A stretch of DNA of 9,782 nt from the NCBI GenBank assembly GCA_027050975.1, contig JALUAR010000194.1, positions 1,529-11,310 on the forward strand. The letters run 5' to 3'. The position numbers and the translations under genes were made by a program. Each line of letters starts with the position of its first letter. The stretch's first letter is position 1. This document shows, piece by piece, positions 1 through 6,647 of the stretch. The notes beneath the pieces were generated by a model that was not told the origin of the DNA, did not search any database, and saw nothing but the letters and a program-made list of their open reading frames with translations. The stretch is from Thermodesulfovibrio sp. (lineage in GTDB: Bacteria > Nitrospirota > Thermodesulfovibrionia > Thermodesulfovibrionales > JdFR-85).

Positions 1-1
1 T

Positions 2-910
2 GCAAACCCTCAGACAGGCTCAATCGGTGTGGTCACCATCAACCTACCAAGGCTCGGATATCTCGCCACAGACGAAGAGGAGTTCTTCAGCATGCTTGAC
101 AGGGTGATGCTACTTGCCAGGGATAGCCTTGAGATAAAGAGGAAGGTGCTGGAGAGGTTTACAGAAGGCAATCTCTATCCCTATTCAAAATTCTATTTAA
201 GAAACGTAAAGAAAAGGTTTGGTCGGTACTGGCAGAATCACTTTTCAACCATAGGACTGATCGGAATGAATGAGGCATGTCTGAACCTTTTTGGTAGCGG
301 CATAGCCCATAGAGAGGGATGGGCTTTTGCCATAAATGTCCTGGAGCATATGAGACAGAGACTGAGGGAGTTTCAGGAATCCACCGGCAACATCTACAAC
401 CTTGAGGCAACACCGGCAGAAGGTACATCCTATCGTCTGGCAAGGATTGATAAAAAAAAGTATCCGGACATTATCTGTGCAAATGAGGAGCAGTTCAGGG
501 CACAGAAGGCTGAGCCTTTCTATACCAATTCAACCCATCTGCCTGTTGATTATACAGAAGACCTTTTTGAGGTTCTTGAGCATCAGGATGCCCTTCAGCA
601 GAGATACACAGGCGGCACAGTGCTTCATCTTTATGTTGGTGAGAGGATCGAGGATGCCAGGGCAGTCAAATGGCTTGTGAAAAAGGTCTGCGAGAATTAC
701 CATCTGCCATACTTCACAATAACACCTACATTCAGCGTCTGTCCTGAGGACGGATACATTGCAGGTGAGTTCAGACAGTGTCCTACATGCGGCAGGGAGA
801 CAGAGATATACTCAAGAATCGTTGGTTATCTCCGTCCTGTAAAACAATGGAATGTAGGAAAGAAAGAGGAGTTCAGCCTGAGAAAGGAGTATAACCTTTC
901 ATGCGTATAG
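2..910 (+). CDS. nrdD: Anaerobic (class III) ribonucleoside-triphosphate reductase, C-terminal part
   Basis: Glycyl-radical enzyme that reduces ribonucleotides to deoxyribonucleotides without oxygen, in the cytoplasm. The gene is cut by the window start: the frame is open from base 2 and reads ANPQTGSIGVVTINLPRLGY, a conserved internal NrdD stretch, so the GTG at 29 is not a start. The catalytic barrel's early cysteines lie outside the window. The C-terminus shows a metal-binding region (VCPEDGY at about 739-759, then CPTCG at 781-795) followed by the glycyl-radical loop SRIVGYLRP; the radical glycine is codon 824-826. The ending (NVGKKEEF) is usual for the shorter, Thermotoga-like NrdD type. 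One oddity: many relatives have His where this has Asp in CPEDGY, so that metal ligand may differ. The stop overlaps the nrdG start by 10 bases, which fits translational coupling of enzyme and activase. Identification is very secure. Confidence 0.97.
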   Translation, partial: ANPQTGSIGVVTINLPRLGYLATDEEEFFSMLDRVMLLARDSLEIKRKVLERFTEGNLYPYSKFYLRNVKKRFGRYWQNHFSTIGLIGMNEACLNLFGSGIAHREGWAFAINVLEHMRQRLREFQESTGNIYNLEATPAEGTSYRLARIDKKKYPDIICANEEQFRAQKAEPFYTNSTHLPVDYTEDLFEVLEHQDALQQRYTGGTVLHLYVGERIEDARAVKWLVKKVCENYHLPYFTITPTFSVCPEDGYIAGEFRQCPTCGRETEIYSRIVGYLRPVKQWNVGKKEEFSLRKEYNLSCV

Positions 911-1620
911 GAGGACTTCATAGACATTCTCTTATAGATTTTCCAGGCAGGCTCTCGGCAGTGGTCTTCACTCAGGGATGCAACTTCAGATGCTCCTACT
1001 GTCACAATCCTGGGCTTGTATATCCTGAGATGTACGGGCCTTTGATTGAAGAGGACGAGGTTCTTTCTTTTTTATCAAAGAGACAGGGGCTTCTGAATGG
1101 TGTTGTTGTTACAGGTGGAGAACCCCTTCTTCAGCCTAATATTGAGACTTTTCTCAAGAAGGTAAAAGAGATGGGATATCTGGTTAAGCTTGACACCAAT
1201 GGTTCCATGCCCGAGAGGCTTCAACAGATTCTACAGGAAGGACTTGTTGATTATGTGGCAATGGACTACAAGGCACCCCTCAGGGCATACAGCAGGGTGG
1301 CTGGTGTACAGGTGGACACGGAGATGATAAAGAGATCAATTGAGTATATAACCGGATCGGGAGTTGATTACGAAATAAGAACCACTCTTTTCAGTGGGCT
1401 TGGGATGAGCAGTGTGCTGGACATGATAGGCGAATTGAGACAGATGAAGGTTGAATTCTACTATCTCCAGATGTTTGTTCCGTTTAAAGGATGTGATGAG
1501 TCACTTAAACCCAAAGGTTTAGATATCGAGTATTTGAGGGAGAGCCTGTTATGCCGATTCTGGAGATCGGGTGTAAGGAATTTTGATGCAAACAGGAAAA
1601 AGGATTTTGTAAAAGTGTGA
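901..1620 (+). CDS. nrdG: Anaerobic ribonucleotide reductase activating protein (radical SAM)
   Basis: Radical S-adenosylmethionine enzyme that abstracts a hydrogen from the NrdD glycine to make the glycyl radical. The 239-residue product carries the [4Fe-4S] motif CNFRCSYC (Cys27, Cys31, Cys34) and the SAM-binding GGEP motif at residues 72-75. The N-terminus MRIGGLHRHSLIDFPG is typical of the NrdG form that partners Thermotoga-like NrdD; this form is longer than the E. coli NrdG of about 150 residues. The ATG at 901 lies inside the end of nrdD (10-base overlap), so it is probably made by re-initiation. Nothing in the sequence links it functionally to the corrinoid operon downstream; class III reductase does not use B12. 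Confidence 0.95.
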   Translation: MRIGGLHRHSLIDFPGRLSAVVFTQGCNFRCSYCHNPGLVYPEMYGPLIEEDEVLSFLSKRQGLLNGVVVTGGEPLLQPNIETFLKKVKEMGYLVKLDTNGSMPERLQQILQEGLVDYVAMDYKAPLRAYSRVAGVQVDTEMIKRSIEYITGSGVDYEIRTTLFSGLGMSSVLDMIGELRQMKVEFYYLQMFVPFKGCDESLKPKGLDIEYLRESLLCRFWRSGVRNFDANRKKDFVKV

Positions 1621-1644
1621 AAGGGCAAAAAAGGATTGAGAAAA

Positions 1645-1665
1645 GATACAGCATAATGCTGTATC
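1645..1665 (+). other. Perfect hairpin just after nrdG
   Basis: GATACAGC at 1645-1652 is the exact reverse complement of GCTGTATC at 1658-1665, with the loop ATAAT. It starts 24 bases after the nrdG stop. No run of T follows, so it is not a textbook intrinsic terminator. It may protect the 3' end of the nrdDG message or work together with the larger hairpin that follows. Confidence 0.5.
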
Positions 1666-1676
1666 CTAACCCTCCG

Positions 1677-1712
1677 CTTAACAGGGAGAGTTCGGATACT
1701 CTCCCTGTTAAG
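1677..1712 (+). terminator. 14-bp perfect hairpin, possible nrdDG transcript end
   Basis: CTTAACAGGGAGAG (1677-1690) pairs without mismatch with CTCTCCCTGTTAAG (1699-1712) around an 8-base loop, TTCGGATA. It is strong and lies between nrdG and the promoter/riboswitch of the next operon, where a transcript end is expected. There is no T tract on either side, so intrinsic termination is uncertain. Alternatives are an RNA-stabilising 3' hairpin or one copy of a dispersed palindromic repeat. Confidence 0.4.
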
Positions 1713-1732
1713 AAACTATAATACCTGAAGGT

Positions 1733-1762
1733 TTGACTTGATTTAATGATATTTGGTTAAAT
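1733..1762 (+). promoter_or_regulatory. Probable sigma-70-type promoter of the btu operon
   Basis: TTGACT at 1733-1738 matches the -35 consensus in 5 of 6 positions. An 18-base spacer leads to TTAAAT at 1757-1762, a weak -10 (4 of 6). The riboswitch P1 stem begins 14 bases downstream. The second riboswitch at 9351 is preceded by the same arrangement (TTGACA, 18 bases, TTAAAT, then 15 bases), which supports the call. Confidence 0.5.
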
Positions 1763-1834
1763 AATTTATCTGCAACAGGATTTTCCTTGTTGCAGGCACG
1801 GACGGATGTGAGGAAGAGGGGTGTAACCCCAAAG

Positions 1835-1911
1835 GGAGTCAAGAGTCAGGAGTCAAAGGATTGATTTTCGTTATTTTCTCCTCTGACTCCTGACTGATGC
1901 CTGAAGACTCC
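1835..1911 (+). repeat. Inserted hairpin of AGTCAGG-type repeats in the riboswitch
   Basis: Between the conserved AAAGGGA and GGTGA elements lies a long arm. The outer stem is GGAGTC (1835-1840) with GACTCC (1906-1911). The inner stem is a perfect 12-bp AGTCAGGAGTCA (1844-1855) with TGACTCCTGACT (1884-1895). The left arm is itself a tandem of GAGTCA-like words. The apical loop (1856-1883) differs completely from the one in the second riboswitch, while the stem is shared. Confidence 0.75.
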
Positions 1912-1964
1912 TGTGGCGGTGATTCCCCCGCTGCCCCGCAGCCGTGAAGGGAACGAAAGCCCGT

Positions 1965-2004
1965 GCAAGAGGCAAGGAACAAGCAGCAAGCAACAGCCTC
2001 TTGC
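1965..2004 (+). repeat. Riboswitch arm with AAGCAGCAAG repeat in its loop
   Basis: GCAAGAGGC (1965-1973) pairs perfectly with GCCTCTTGC (1996-2004). The 22-base loop holds the word ACAAGCAGCAAG, which recurs at 2089-2100 in another arm of the same riboswitch and in both arms of the second copy. Arms at this position vary in cobalamin riboswitches; the reuse of one word in two arms is unusual. Confidence 0.6.
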
Positions 2005-2089
2005 AAAGCCACTGGGAGAGCAGTTTGAACGGCTCGAACTGTTAAAACGGTTCAAACGGTTCTTCTGGGAAGGCGGGTGAGTAGGAGTA

Positions 2090-2131
2090 CAAGCAGCAAG
2101 TAACAAGTTTTTTCTTGTGTCTTGCCGCTTG
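2090..2131 (+). repeat. Long 3' riboswitch hairpin built from the CAAGCAGCAAG word
   Basis: The 18 bases at 2090-2107 (CAAGCAGCAAGTAACAAG) pair with 2114-2131 around a loop of six T, with 15 of 18 positions Watson-Crick. It sits between the conserved GGGAAGG element and the B12 box, in a peripheral arm that is normally short. It is identical base for base in the second riboswitch. The hairpin followed by T bases only in its loop rules out a terminator reading. Confidence 0.7.
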
Positions 2132-2180
2132 TTAGTTGCAACCTGAATGCCCTGAGCCGGAAGACCCATCCGTCTGGAAA

Positions 2181-2194
2181 ACCTCGCGGGAGGT
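2181..2194 (+). promoter_or_regulatory. Shine-Dalgarno sequestering hairpin with kissing loop
   Basis: ACCTC (2181-2185) is complementary to GAGGT (2190-2194), with loop GCGG. The stem and loop cover the btuB Shine-Dalgarno GGGAGG (2188-2193), 9 bases before the ATG at 2203. GCGGG (2186-2190) is also the exact complement of CCCGC (1935-1939) in the L5 hairpin. This matches the known L5-L13 kissing contact by which cobalamin binding stabilises the expression platform. I infer translation off when cobalamin is bound. Confidence 0.7.
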
Positions 2195-2202
2195 GTGTCA
2201 AG

Positions 2203-4092
2203 ATGAGTAGTCCCTTCGCGTTGTTCCCTTTTGTCAGACATATTAAAAAATCTTTTAATTTCCGTTTCATTTTTGGTGTGGTATTCTTAGGTCTGTCTGT
2301 CCTGATTCTAACTGTTCTATCCTCATTTTCTGCTTTTGCTGCCAGTGGTGAAGAGACAATGAAGCTGGAAGAGATCGTTGTTACTGCCACAAGGGTGGAG
2401 GAGTCCGTAGAGGATGTTGCTCAGGATGTAACAATAATAACAAGTAAGGAGATTGAAAAAAGGAGCTATGACAGCATAGCAGATGTGCTTAAAGATGTTA
2501 TGGGCGTAAAGATCAAGGATTATGGAAACAAGGGGGCATCTGCAACACTTTCGATCAGGGCCTCCACGGCCGAACAGGTGTTGATACTGATTGATGGTAA
2601 AAGAATGAACCTTCCCTCGTCAGGACAGTTTGATCTTAATGATATCCCTGTGCCCCTTGAGAATGTTGAGAGGATTGAGGTTTTGAGGGGTGCCTCCTCA
2701 GCCCTGTATGGTGCCGATGCAATGGGAGGAGTTATAAACATTATCACAAAAAAGCCTTCTCAGCCGGTAACAAAGGCTACGGTGCAGTATGGCAGGTTTG
2801 ATACGAAAAGTTTTCTGTTTAACACATCCCGTAAGCTGAATCGCTTCGGGTATTCACTTGCTGCACAAAGAGAGGATTCTCACGGATTCAGACCCGATAC
2901 AGACTATAAACTCTGGAACCTTAACAGTAAATTTACTCTTGATCTTGCAGATGATGTTGATCTTGTTCTGAACATTGACTACGGCCATAAAAATGCCGGT
3001 AGTCCAGGTTCCACAGGCTGGCCTACTCCTGAGGCAAGACAATGGAATGAGAATGCCCTTTACGGGTTGACTCTCAATGCCGCAAACACGCATATCCGTA
3101 TTTACAGCCATTATAGCAGGACACATTATAACAAACCTGACCCCTATTTCCCCGAGGACAGTACTCATAAAAACTATACAAGAGGGATTGATGGACAGAC
3201 GAGCTTTGCTCTCGGAGAGATTAATCTCCTTACAATCGGAGCAGAGATTCTTGAGGAAAAGGTAAGAAGTACAGAAATTGGTAACAAGCATCGTAGCAGA
3301 ATAGGCGCATTTCTGCAGGACGAACTCTCTGTTACCGATGATTTTATAGTAACCGCCGGAGTGAGGTATGATGACTATGACAGCGGCAACCGTCTCTCAC
3401 CCAAGTTATCCATCTTGCTAAGACCTTTTTCAGAAACAACCCTGAGGGCATCAGCCGGAAAGGGTTACAGAGTTCCAACCCTTAATGACCTCTACTGGCC
3501 GGATACGGGATGGGCAGCGGGTAATCCCGACCTGAAGCCTGAAAAATCAACTGAGTACGAGATATCCGTTGAACAAAAGTTCGGTAAAAATATCAGGACA
3601 AAAGTCCTGGGCTTTTATAAGAAGGTAAAGGATCTGATCGAATGGGAAGAGGTCAGTCCATGGAGATGGATGCCTGTGAATATCGGAAAGGCACGCATCA
3701 GAGGCATAGAGGTGGAGACATCTGTTGATTTCGGTAAGGTTGATCTGCTGGTAAGCTATACTTATCAGGATCCTGAAGACAGAGAAAATGACCAGAAGAT
3801 TACCGATCGCCAGAGACACGATTTTAATGCAAACTTTACTTATACCTCGGAAGGTGGATTTTCAGCATCAATAGAGAGTAGTTATGTAAGTAACTATGTT
3901 TCCACAACAGGCCGTCACAAATGCTACTTCCTGGTCAATGCAAAAGTGAGTCAGGAGTTTAGGTTAAGCGGAGACATAAAAGGAACGGTATTTATTAAAG
4001 GAAAGAATATACTTGACAGAGAGTACGAGGTTGCAAGGGGCTATCCTATGCCTACCCAACAGTTAATGGCAGGGGTAACGGTTGAATTCTAA
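2203..4092 (+). CDS. btuB: TonB-dependent outer-membrane cobalamin/corrinoid receptor
   Basis: Outer-membrane beta-barrel that binds corrinoids and imports them using energy passed on by TonB. I start it at ATG 2203, nine bases after GGGAGG; an upstream in-frame start at 2122 would lie inside the riboswitch. The 629-residue product has a basic N-terminus, a long hydrophobic stretch (about residues 22-46) and a signal-peptidase site near SAFA/AS. A TonB-box-like stretch, EEIVVTATR (56-64), opens the mature protein. The plug domain follows, with ADVLKDVMGV, IDGKRMN, VERIEVLRGASSALYGADAMGGVINI and related conserved blocks; then the barrel, ending in GVTVEF with the terminal Phe typical of outer-membrane proteins. 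The riboswitch and the BtuF/BtuC/BtuD genes behind it favour a corrinoid over a siderophore as substrate. It overlaps btuF by 11 bases. Confidence 0.92.
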   Translation: MSSPFALFPFVRHIKKSFNFRFIFGVVFLGLSVLILTVLSSFSAFAASGEETMKLEEIVVTATRVEESVEDVAQDVTIITSKEIEKRSYDSIADVLKDVMGVKIKDYGNKGASATLSIRASTAEQVLILIDGKRMNLPSSGQFDLNDIPVPLENVERIEVLRGASSALYGADAMGGVINIITKKPSQPVTKATVQYGRFDTKSFLFNTSRKLNRFGYSLAAQREDSHGFRPDTDYKLWNLNSKFTLDLADDVDLVLNIDYGHKNAGSPGSTGWPTPEARQWNENALYGLTLNAANTHIRIYSHYSRTHYNKPDPYFPEDSTHKNYTRGIDGQTSFALGEINLLTIGAEILEEKVRSTEIGNKHRSRIGAFLQDELSVTDDFIVTAGVRYDDYDSGNRLSPKLSILLRPFSETTLRASAGKGYRVPTLNDLYWPDTGWAAGNPDLKPEKSTEYEISVEQKFGKNIRTKVLGFYKKVKDLIEWEEVSPWRWMPVNIGKARIRGIEVETSVDFGKVDLLVSYTYQDPEDRENDQKITDRQRHDFNANFTYTSEGGFSASIESSYVSNYVSTTGRHKCYFLVNAKVSQEFRLSGDIKGTVFIKGKNILDREYEVARGYPMPTQQLMAGVTVEF

Positions 4093-4942
4093 GCAGGAGA
4101 GATTCTGTAGGTTCATCCGTTATTCAGTCAAGGCGGTTTGCTGGATAGTTTTTTGTACTTTTCTGTTGTCAGGTGCTGTTGCAGCACGGGTACCTCAAAG
4201 GATAATCTCTCTTGCCCCGAGTATCACGGAGATACTTTTTTCCCTGGGGCTTGAAGAAAGGATTGTAGGTGTTACCACATTCTGTGACCACCCACCGGAG
4301 GCTTTGAAAAAGCCAAAGGTGGGTGGTATGGCTAATCCCTCCCTGGAAAAGGTCGTAAGGCTCAGACCTGATATTGTTGTGCTCACTGTAGACGGAAACC
4401 CCAAAGAGTTTGAACAGAGGCTGAGAAAGTTAGGGATAAAGACTTATGTCTTCAGGACAAGGAAGATTTCAGAATTGCCAGAGGCAATAAAAAGATTGGG
4501 TGAGGCCCTGGGTGTCAAAGACAAGGCTGAATCCCTTGCAGAGCATATCGAACGATCAATTAATAAATACAATAAGGCATTTCACCAAAGAACGAAAAAG
4601 AAGGCACTTTTCATTATCTGGCCAGAACCATTGATTGTGGCAGGCCCTGGTACCGCAATTGATGATGCCATGGAGATTATAGGACTTGAAAACATAGCCC
4701 ATGATGCAAAGGCGCGTTATCCCAGATACTCCCTCGAGGAGGTGATCAGACGCAATCCTGATATCATCTTTATCGGAAAAGGGCATGAGGATATGAGAAA
4801 GGTTTCAGGCCGAATCCTGAAGCGGTTGAGTATGGTTGAGGCGGTTAAAAATGGGAGGGTGTATTTCGTAAGTGACGCCCTGTATAGACTGGGTCCACGG
4901 ATAACTGATGGGATAGAAGAGTTGGCAGGTTATAGCAAATGA
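4082..4942 (+). CDS. btuF: Periplasmic cobalamin-binding protein of the ABC importer
   Basis: Captures the corrinoid released by BtuB in the periplasm and delivers it to BtuCD. The 286-residue product starts at TTG 4082, inside the end of btuB, with AGGGG at 4071-4075 as ribosome binding site; no ATG lies before the signal peptide, so this rare start is the best choice. The signal peptide (basic start, hydrophobic core about 18-34, GAVAA cleavage region) is non-lipoprotein. Mature sequence opens RIISLAPSITEILFSLGL, then TTFCDHPPEA, and later WPEPLIVAGPGTAIDDA with GLENIA, all typical of BtuF-like class III binding proteins. Glu50 and the acidic SLEEVIRRNPD region match the places where BtuF contacts BtuC arginines. 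Stop overlaps the btuC start (ATGA). Confidence 0.9.
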   Translation: MNSKQERFCRFIRYSVKAVCWIVFCTFLLSGAVAARVPQRIISLAPSITEILFSLGLEERIVGVTTFCDHPPEALKKPKVGGMANPSLEKVVRLRPDIVVLTVDGNPKEFEQRLRKLGIKTYVFRTRKISELPEAIKRLGEALGVKDKAESLAEHIERSINKYNKAFHQRTKKKALFIIWPEPLIVAGPGTAIDDAMEIIGLENIAHDAKARYPRYSLEEVIRRNPDIIFIGKGHEDMRKVSGRILKRLSMVEAVKNGRVYFVSDALYRLGPRITDGIEELAGYSK

Positions 4943-5901
4943 ACAGAAGGATCTTTACATTAATCCTCATTTCGGCAGTAATATTTGTATCTTCCGTATT
5001 TACAGGGCCTGAGATGATTAACCCCTTTCCTTTGAACAGATTGGATGCTACCATAATAGTCTCTATCCGTTTACCAAGGGTGGTTATCTCGATACTGATG
5101 GGTGCGGCCCTTGGTGCTTCAGGTGCAGTGCTTCAGGGATTTCTCAGAAACCCCCTTGCTGACCCTTATATCCTGGGGCTTTCTGGAGGTGCAGCACTGA
5201 TGGCCACAATAGGGATACTCCTGGGAAGCACTGCCTTCGGGCTGTTTACCATTCCACTGTTTGCCTTCTTAGGTGCAATTGCAACGGGATTCATAGTGGG
5301 CTTTATGGCATACAGGAGGGGAGGGCTCTGGCCGGAGCGTCTTTTGCTTGCAGGGGTAGGGCTGGGATTTCTCTTTTCCGCTGTACTGATGTTGTTGATG
5401 AGCCTTTCCTCTGACGAGGGCCTCAGAAGGGCAATTCACTGGATATTTGGTGACCTTTCAATGGCTGACTGGTCACTTATACCTTATGGACTGTTAATAA
5501 TCCTTCTGGGACTGGTGTTGGCACTCTGGAGAGCAAAAGCACTCAATGCCCTTATGTTAGGAGACGAGATAGCCTTCAGCTTAGGCTTTTCACCCTTTAA
5601 AGAGCGGCTTATACTCTTTGTTTCAGTTGGTCTCATGACTGCTGCCTCTGTCTCCTTAGGAGGCATAGTGGGCTTTATCGGGCTGTTAATGCCACACATT
5701 GTGAGATTTACTTCAGGAGCAGACTCAAGGCTTGTGATACCACTTTCAGCACTTGCCGGTGCTTCAATGCTTTGTGTGGCTGATACTATAGGAAGGACCG
5801 TTGTTGCTCCCATGGAGTTGCCCTCCGGAATAGTGACAGCAATTATCGGTGCACCCTATTTTCTGTATCTGTTGAGAAAACAGGAGATACTAAAGGGATA
5901 A
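4939..5901 (+). CDS. btuC: ABC transporter permease for cobalamin (FecCD family)
   Basis: Inner-membrane channel subunit, working as a homodimer with two BtuD ATPases. The 320-residue length and strongly hydrophobic profile fit the ten-helix FecCD/BtuC fold. Family motifs: RLPR at residues 44-47, the block GAALGASGAVLQGF followed by RNPLADP (55-76), the cytoplasmic ATPase-contact region LGDEIAFSLG, and the late GGIVGFIGLLMPHIVR. ATG 4939 overlaps the btuF stop by four bases (ATGA), so the two are translationally coupled. FecCD permeases for iron chelates look alike; the cobalamin assignment rests on the riboswitch and on the BtuF-type partner. Confidence 0.92.
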   Translation: MNRRIFTLILISAVIFVSSVFTGPEMINPFPLNRLDATIIVSIRLPRVVISILMGAALGASGAVLQGFLRNPLADPYILGLSGGAALMATIGILLGSTAFGLFTIPLFAFLGAIATGFIVGFMAYRRGGLWPERLLLAGVGLGFLFSAVLMLLMSLSSDEGLRRAIHWIFGDLSMADWSLIPYGLLIILLGLVLALWRAKALNALMLGDEIAFSLGFSPFKERLILFVSVGLMTAASVSLGGIVGFIGLLMPHIVRFTSGADSRLVIPLSALAGASMLCVADTIGRTVVAPMELPSGIVTAIIGAPYFLYLLRKQEILKG

Positions 5902-5903
5902 GA

Positions 5904-6647
5904 ATGGATATACTTGGAATGGATAAGGTCTCTTTTTCCTATAATTCGGCTCCGTTTATCATGAATCTGAATTTCAGAGTCGGAGAAAAGGAGATCGTCG
6001 CTCTTCTGGGACCAAACGGCTCCGGTAAATCCACTATCCTTAAACTTGCCTCGGGTATACTGAAGCCTGACTCAGGACGCATCAGCCTGTGGGGAAAGGA
6101 TATCTTTACCTACAGAGGAAAAGACAGGGCAAAGCTGATCAGCTATCTTCCGCAGATACTTGATTTTAATCTTCCATTCACTGTGAAGGAGCTTGCAGGT
6201 ATGGGGCTTTATCCTTATGATATAGCTCCGGAGCTTTCGGTTGAGGATGCGCTGGAGATGGTGGGGCTTACGGAAAGGGCTGATGCACGAATCTCGGAAC
6301 TCAGCGGCGGTGAAAGAAGGAGGGCCTTTATAGCAATGACCATTCTGCAGGGAGCAGGACTGATTATGCTCGATGAACCACTGGCGAATCTTGACATTAA
6401 ATATCAGGTGGAGCTTATCCGTTTGTTAAAGGGGTTGAGAGAGCAAAAAGGCATATCCATGGTTATGGCCTTGCATGATATTAATCTGATCCATCATTTT
6501 GACAGAGTGTATATTGTTAAGAATGGTACGGTGGTGGCATCCGGGCCTCCCAGGGAGGTGGTAACGGAGAGTCTGCTCAGAGATGTGTATGAGGTGGAAA
6601 TAAAACTCTATCCCCAGGATAACGGGACTTTTCTGTTCGGGATATAG
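5904..6647 (+). CDS. btuD: ABC transporter ATP-binding protein for cobalamin
   Basis: Cytoplasmic ATPase that powers BtuC. The 247-residue product has every ABC motif intact: Walker A GPNGSGKST (36-44), Q-loop Gln84 in YLPQ, signature LSGGE (133-137), Walker B LIMLDEP (153-159), D-loop NLD (162-164) and switch His191 in ALHD. It begins two bases after the btuC stop with an AAAGGG ribosome site at 5892-5897, and its stop abuts the tonB ATG directly. The sequence class is the FecE/BtuD type that pairs with FecCD permeases. Substrate is inferred from context. Confidence 0.93.
   Translation: MDILGMDKVSFSYNSAPFIMNLNFRVGEKEIVALLGPNGSGKSTILKLASGILKPDSGRISLWGKDIFTYRGKDRAKLISYLPQILDFNLPFTVKELAGMGLYPYDIAPELSVEDALEMVGLTERADARISELSGGERRRAFIAMTILQGAGLIMLDEPLANLDIKYQVELIRLLKGLREQKGISMVMALHDINLIHHFDRVYIVKNGTVVASGPPREVVTESLLRDVYEVEIKLYPQDNGTFLFGI

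Larger units (their letters stand above)
1777..2194 (+). promoter_or_regulatory. Cobalamin (B12) riboswitch, expanded, upstream of btuB
   Basis: Leader RNA that senses adenosyl- or other cobalamin and controls btuB and the genes behind it. Recognisable conserved elements, in order: AAAGGGA (1831-1837), GGTGATTCC (1918-1926), the L5 hairpin GCTGCCCCGCAGC (1930-1942), GCCACTG (2008-2014), CTGGGAAGG (2065-2073) and the B12 box AGCCGGAAGACC (2155-2166). Closing stems: AGGATTTTCC (1777-1786) with GGAAAACCT (2176-2184), one base bulged, and GACGGATG (1801-1808) with CATCCGTC (2167-2174). At nearly 420 bases it is about twice the usual size, because peripheral arms hold added hairpins made of short repeated words. 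The 3' end is a Shine-Dalgarno hairpin, so control is probably at translation initiation. The elements and the btuB context together make the call secure; stem numbering is by analogy. Confidence 0.93.

Noticed and set aside
1837..1911. Reiterated AGTCAGG words considered as a CRISPR or direct-repeat array
   Set aside because: The words are too short, have no unique spacers of constant length, and form inverted pairs within a riboswitch arm.
2090..2131. Stem with six T residues read as an intrinsic terminator in the btuB leader
   Set aside because: The T residues form the loop, not a tail after the stem, and conserved riboswitch elements including the B12 box follow downstream.
2122..2202. 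Earlier in-frame ATG for btuB at 2122
   Set aside because: It would add 27 residues encoded by the B12 box and Shine-Dalgarno hairpin, in front of a normal signal peptide, and has no ribosome site. ATG 2203 has GGGAGG nine bases upstream.
1846..2241. Long minus-strand open frame across the first riboswitch, and its counterpart at 9457-9765
   Set aside because: Both lie over a conserved structured RNA; their similarity to each other only reflects the duplicated riboswitch. The products are low-complexity and have no recognisable domain.
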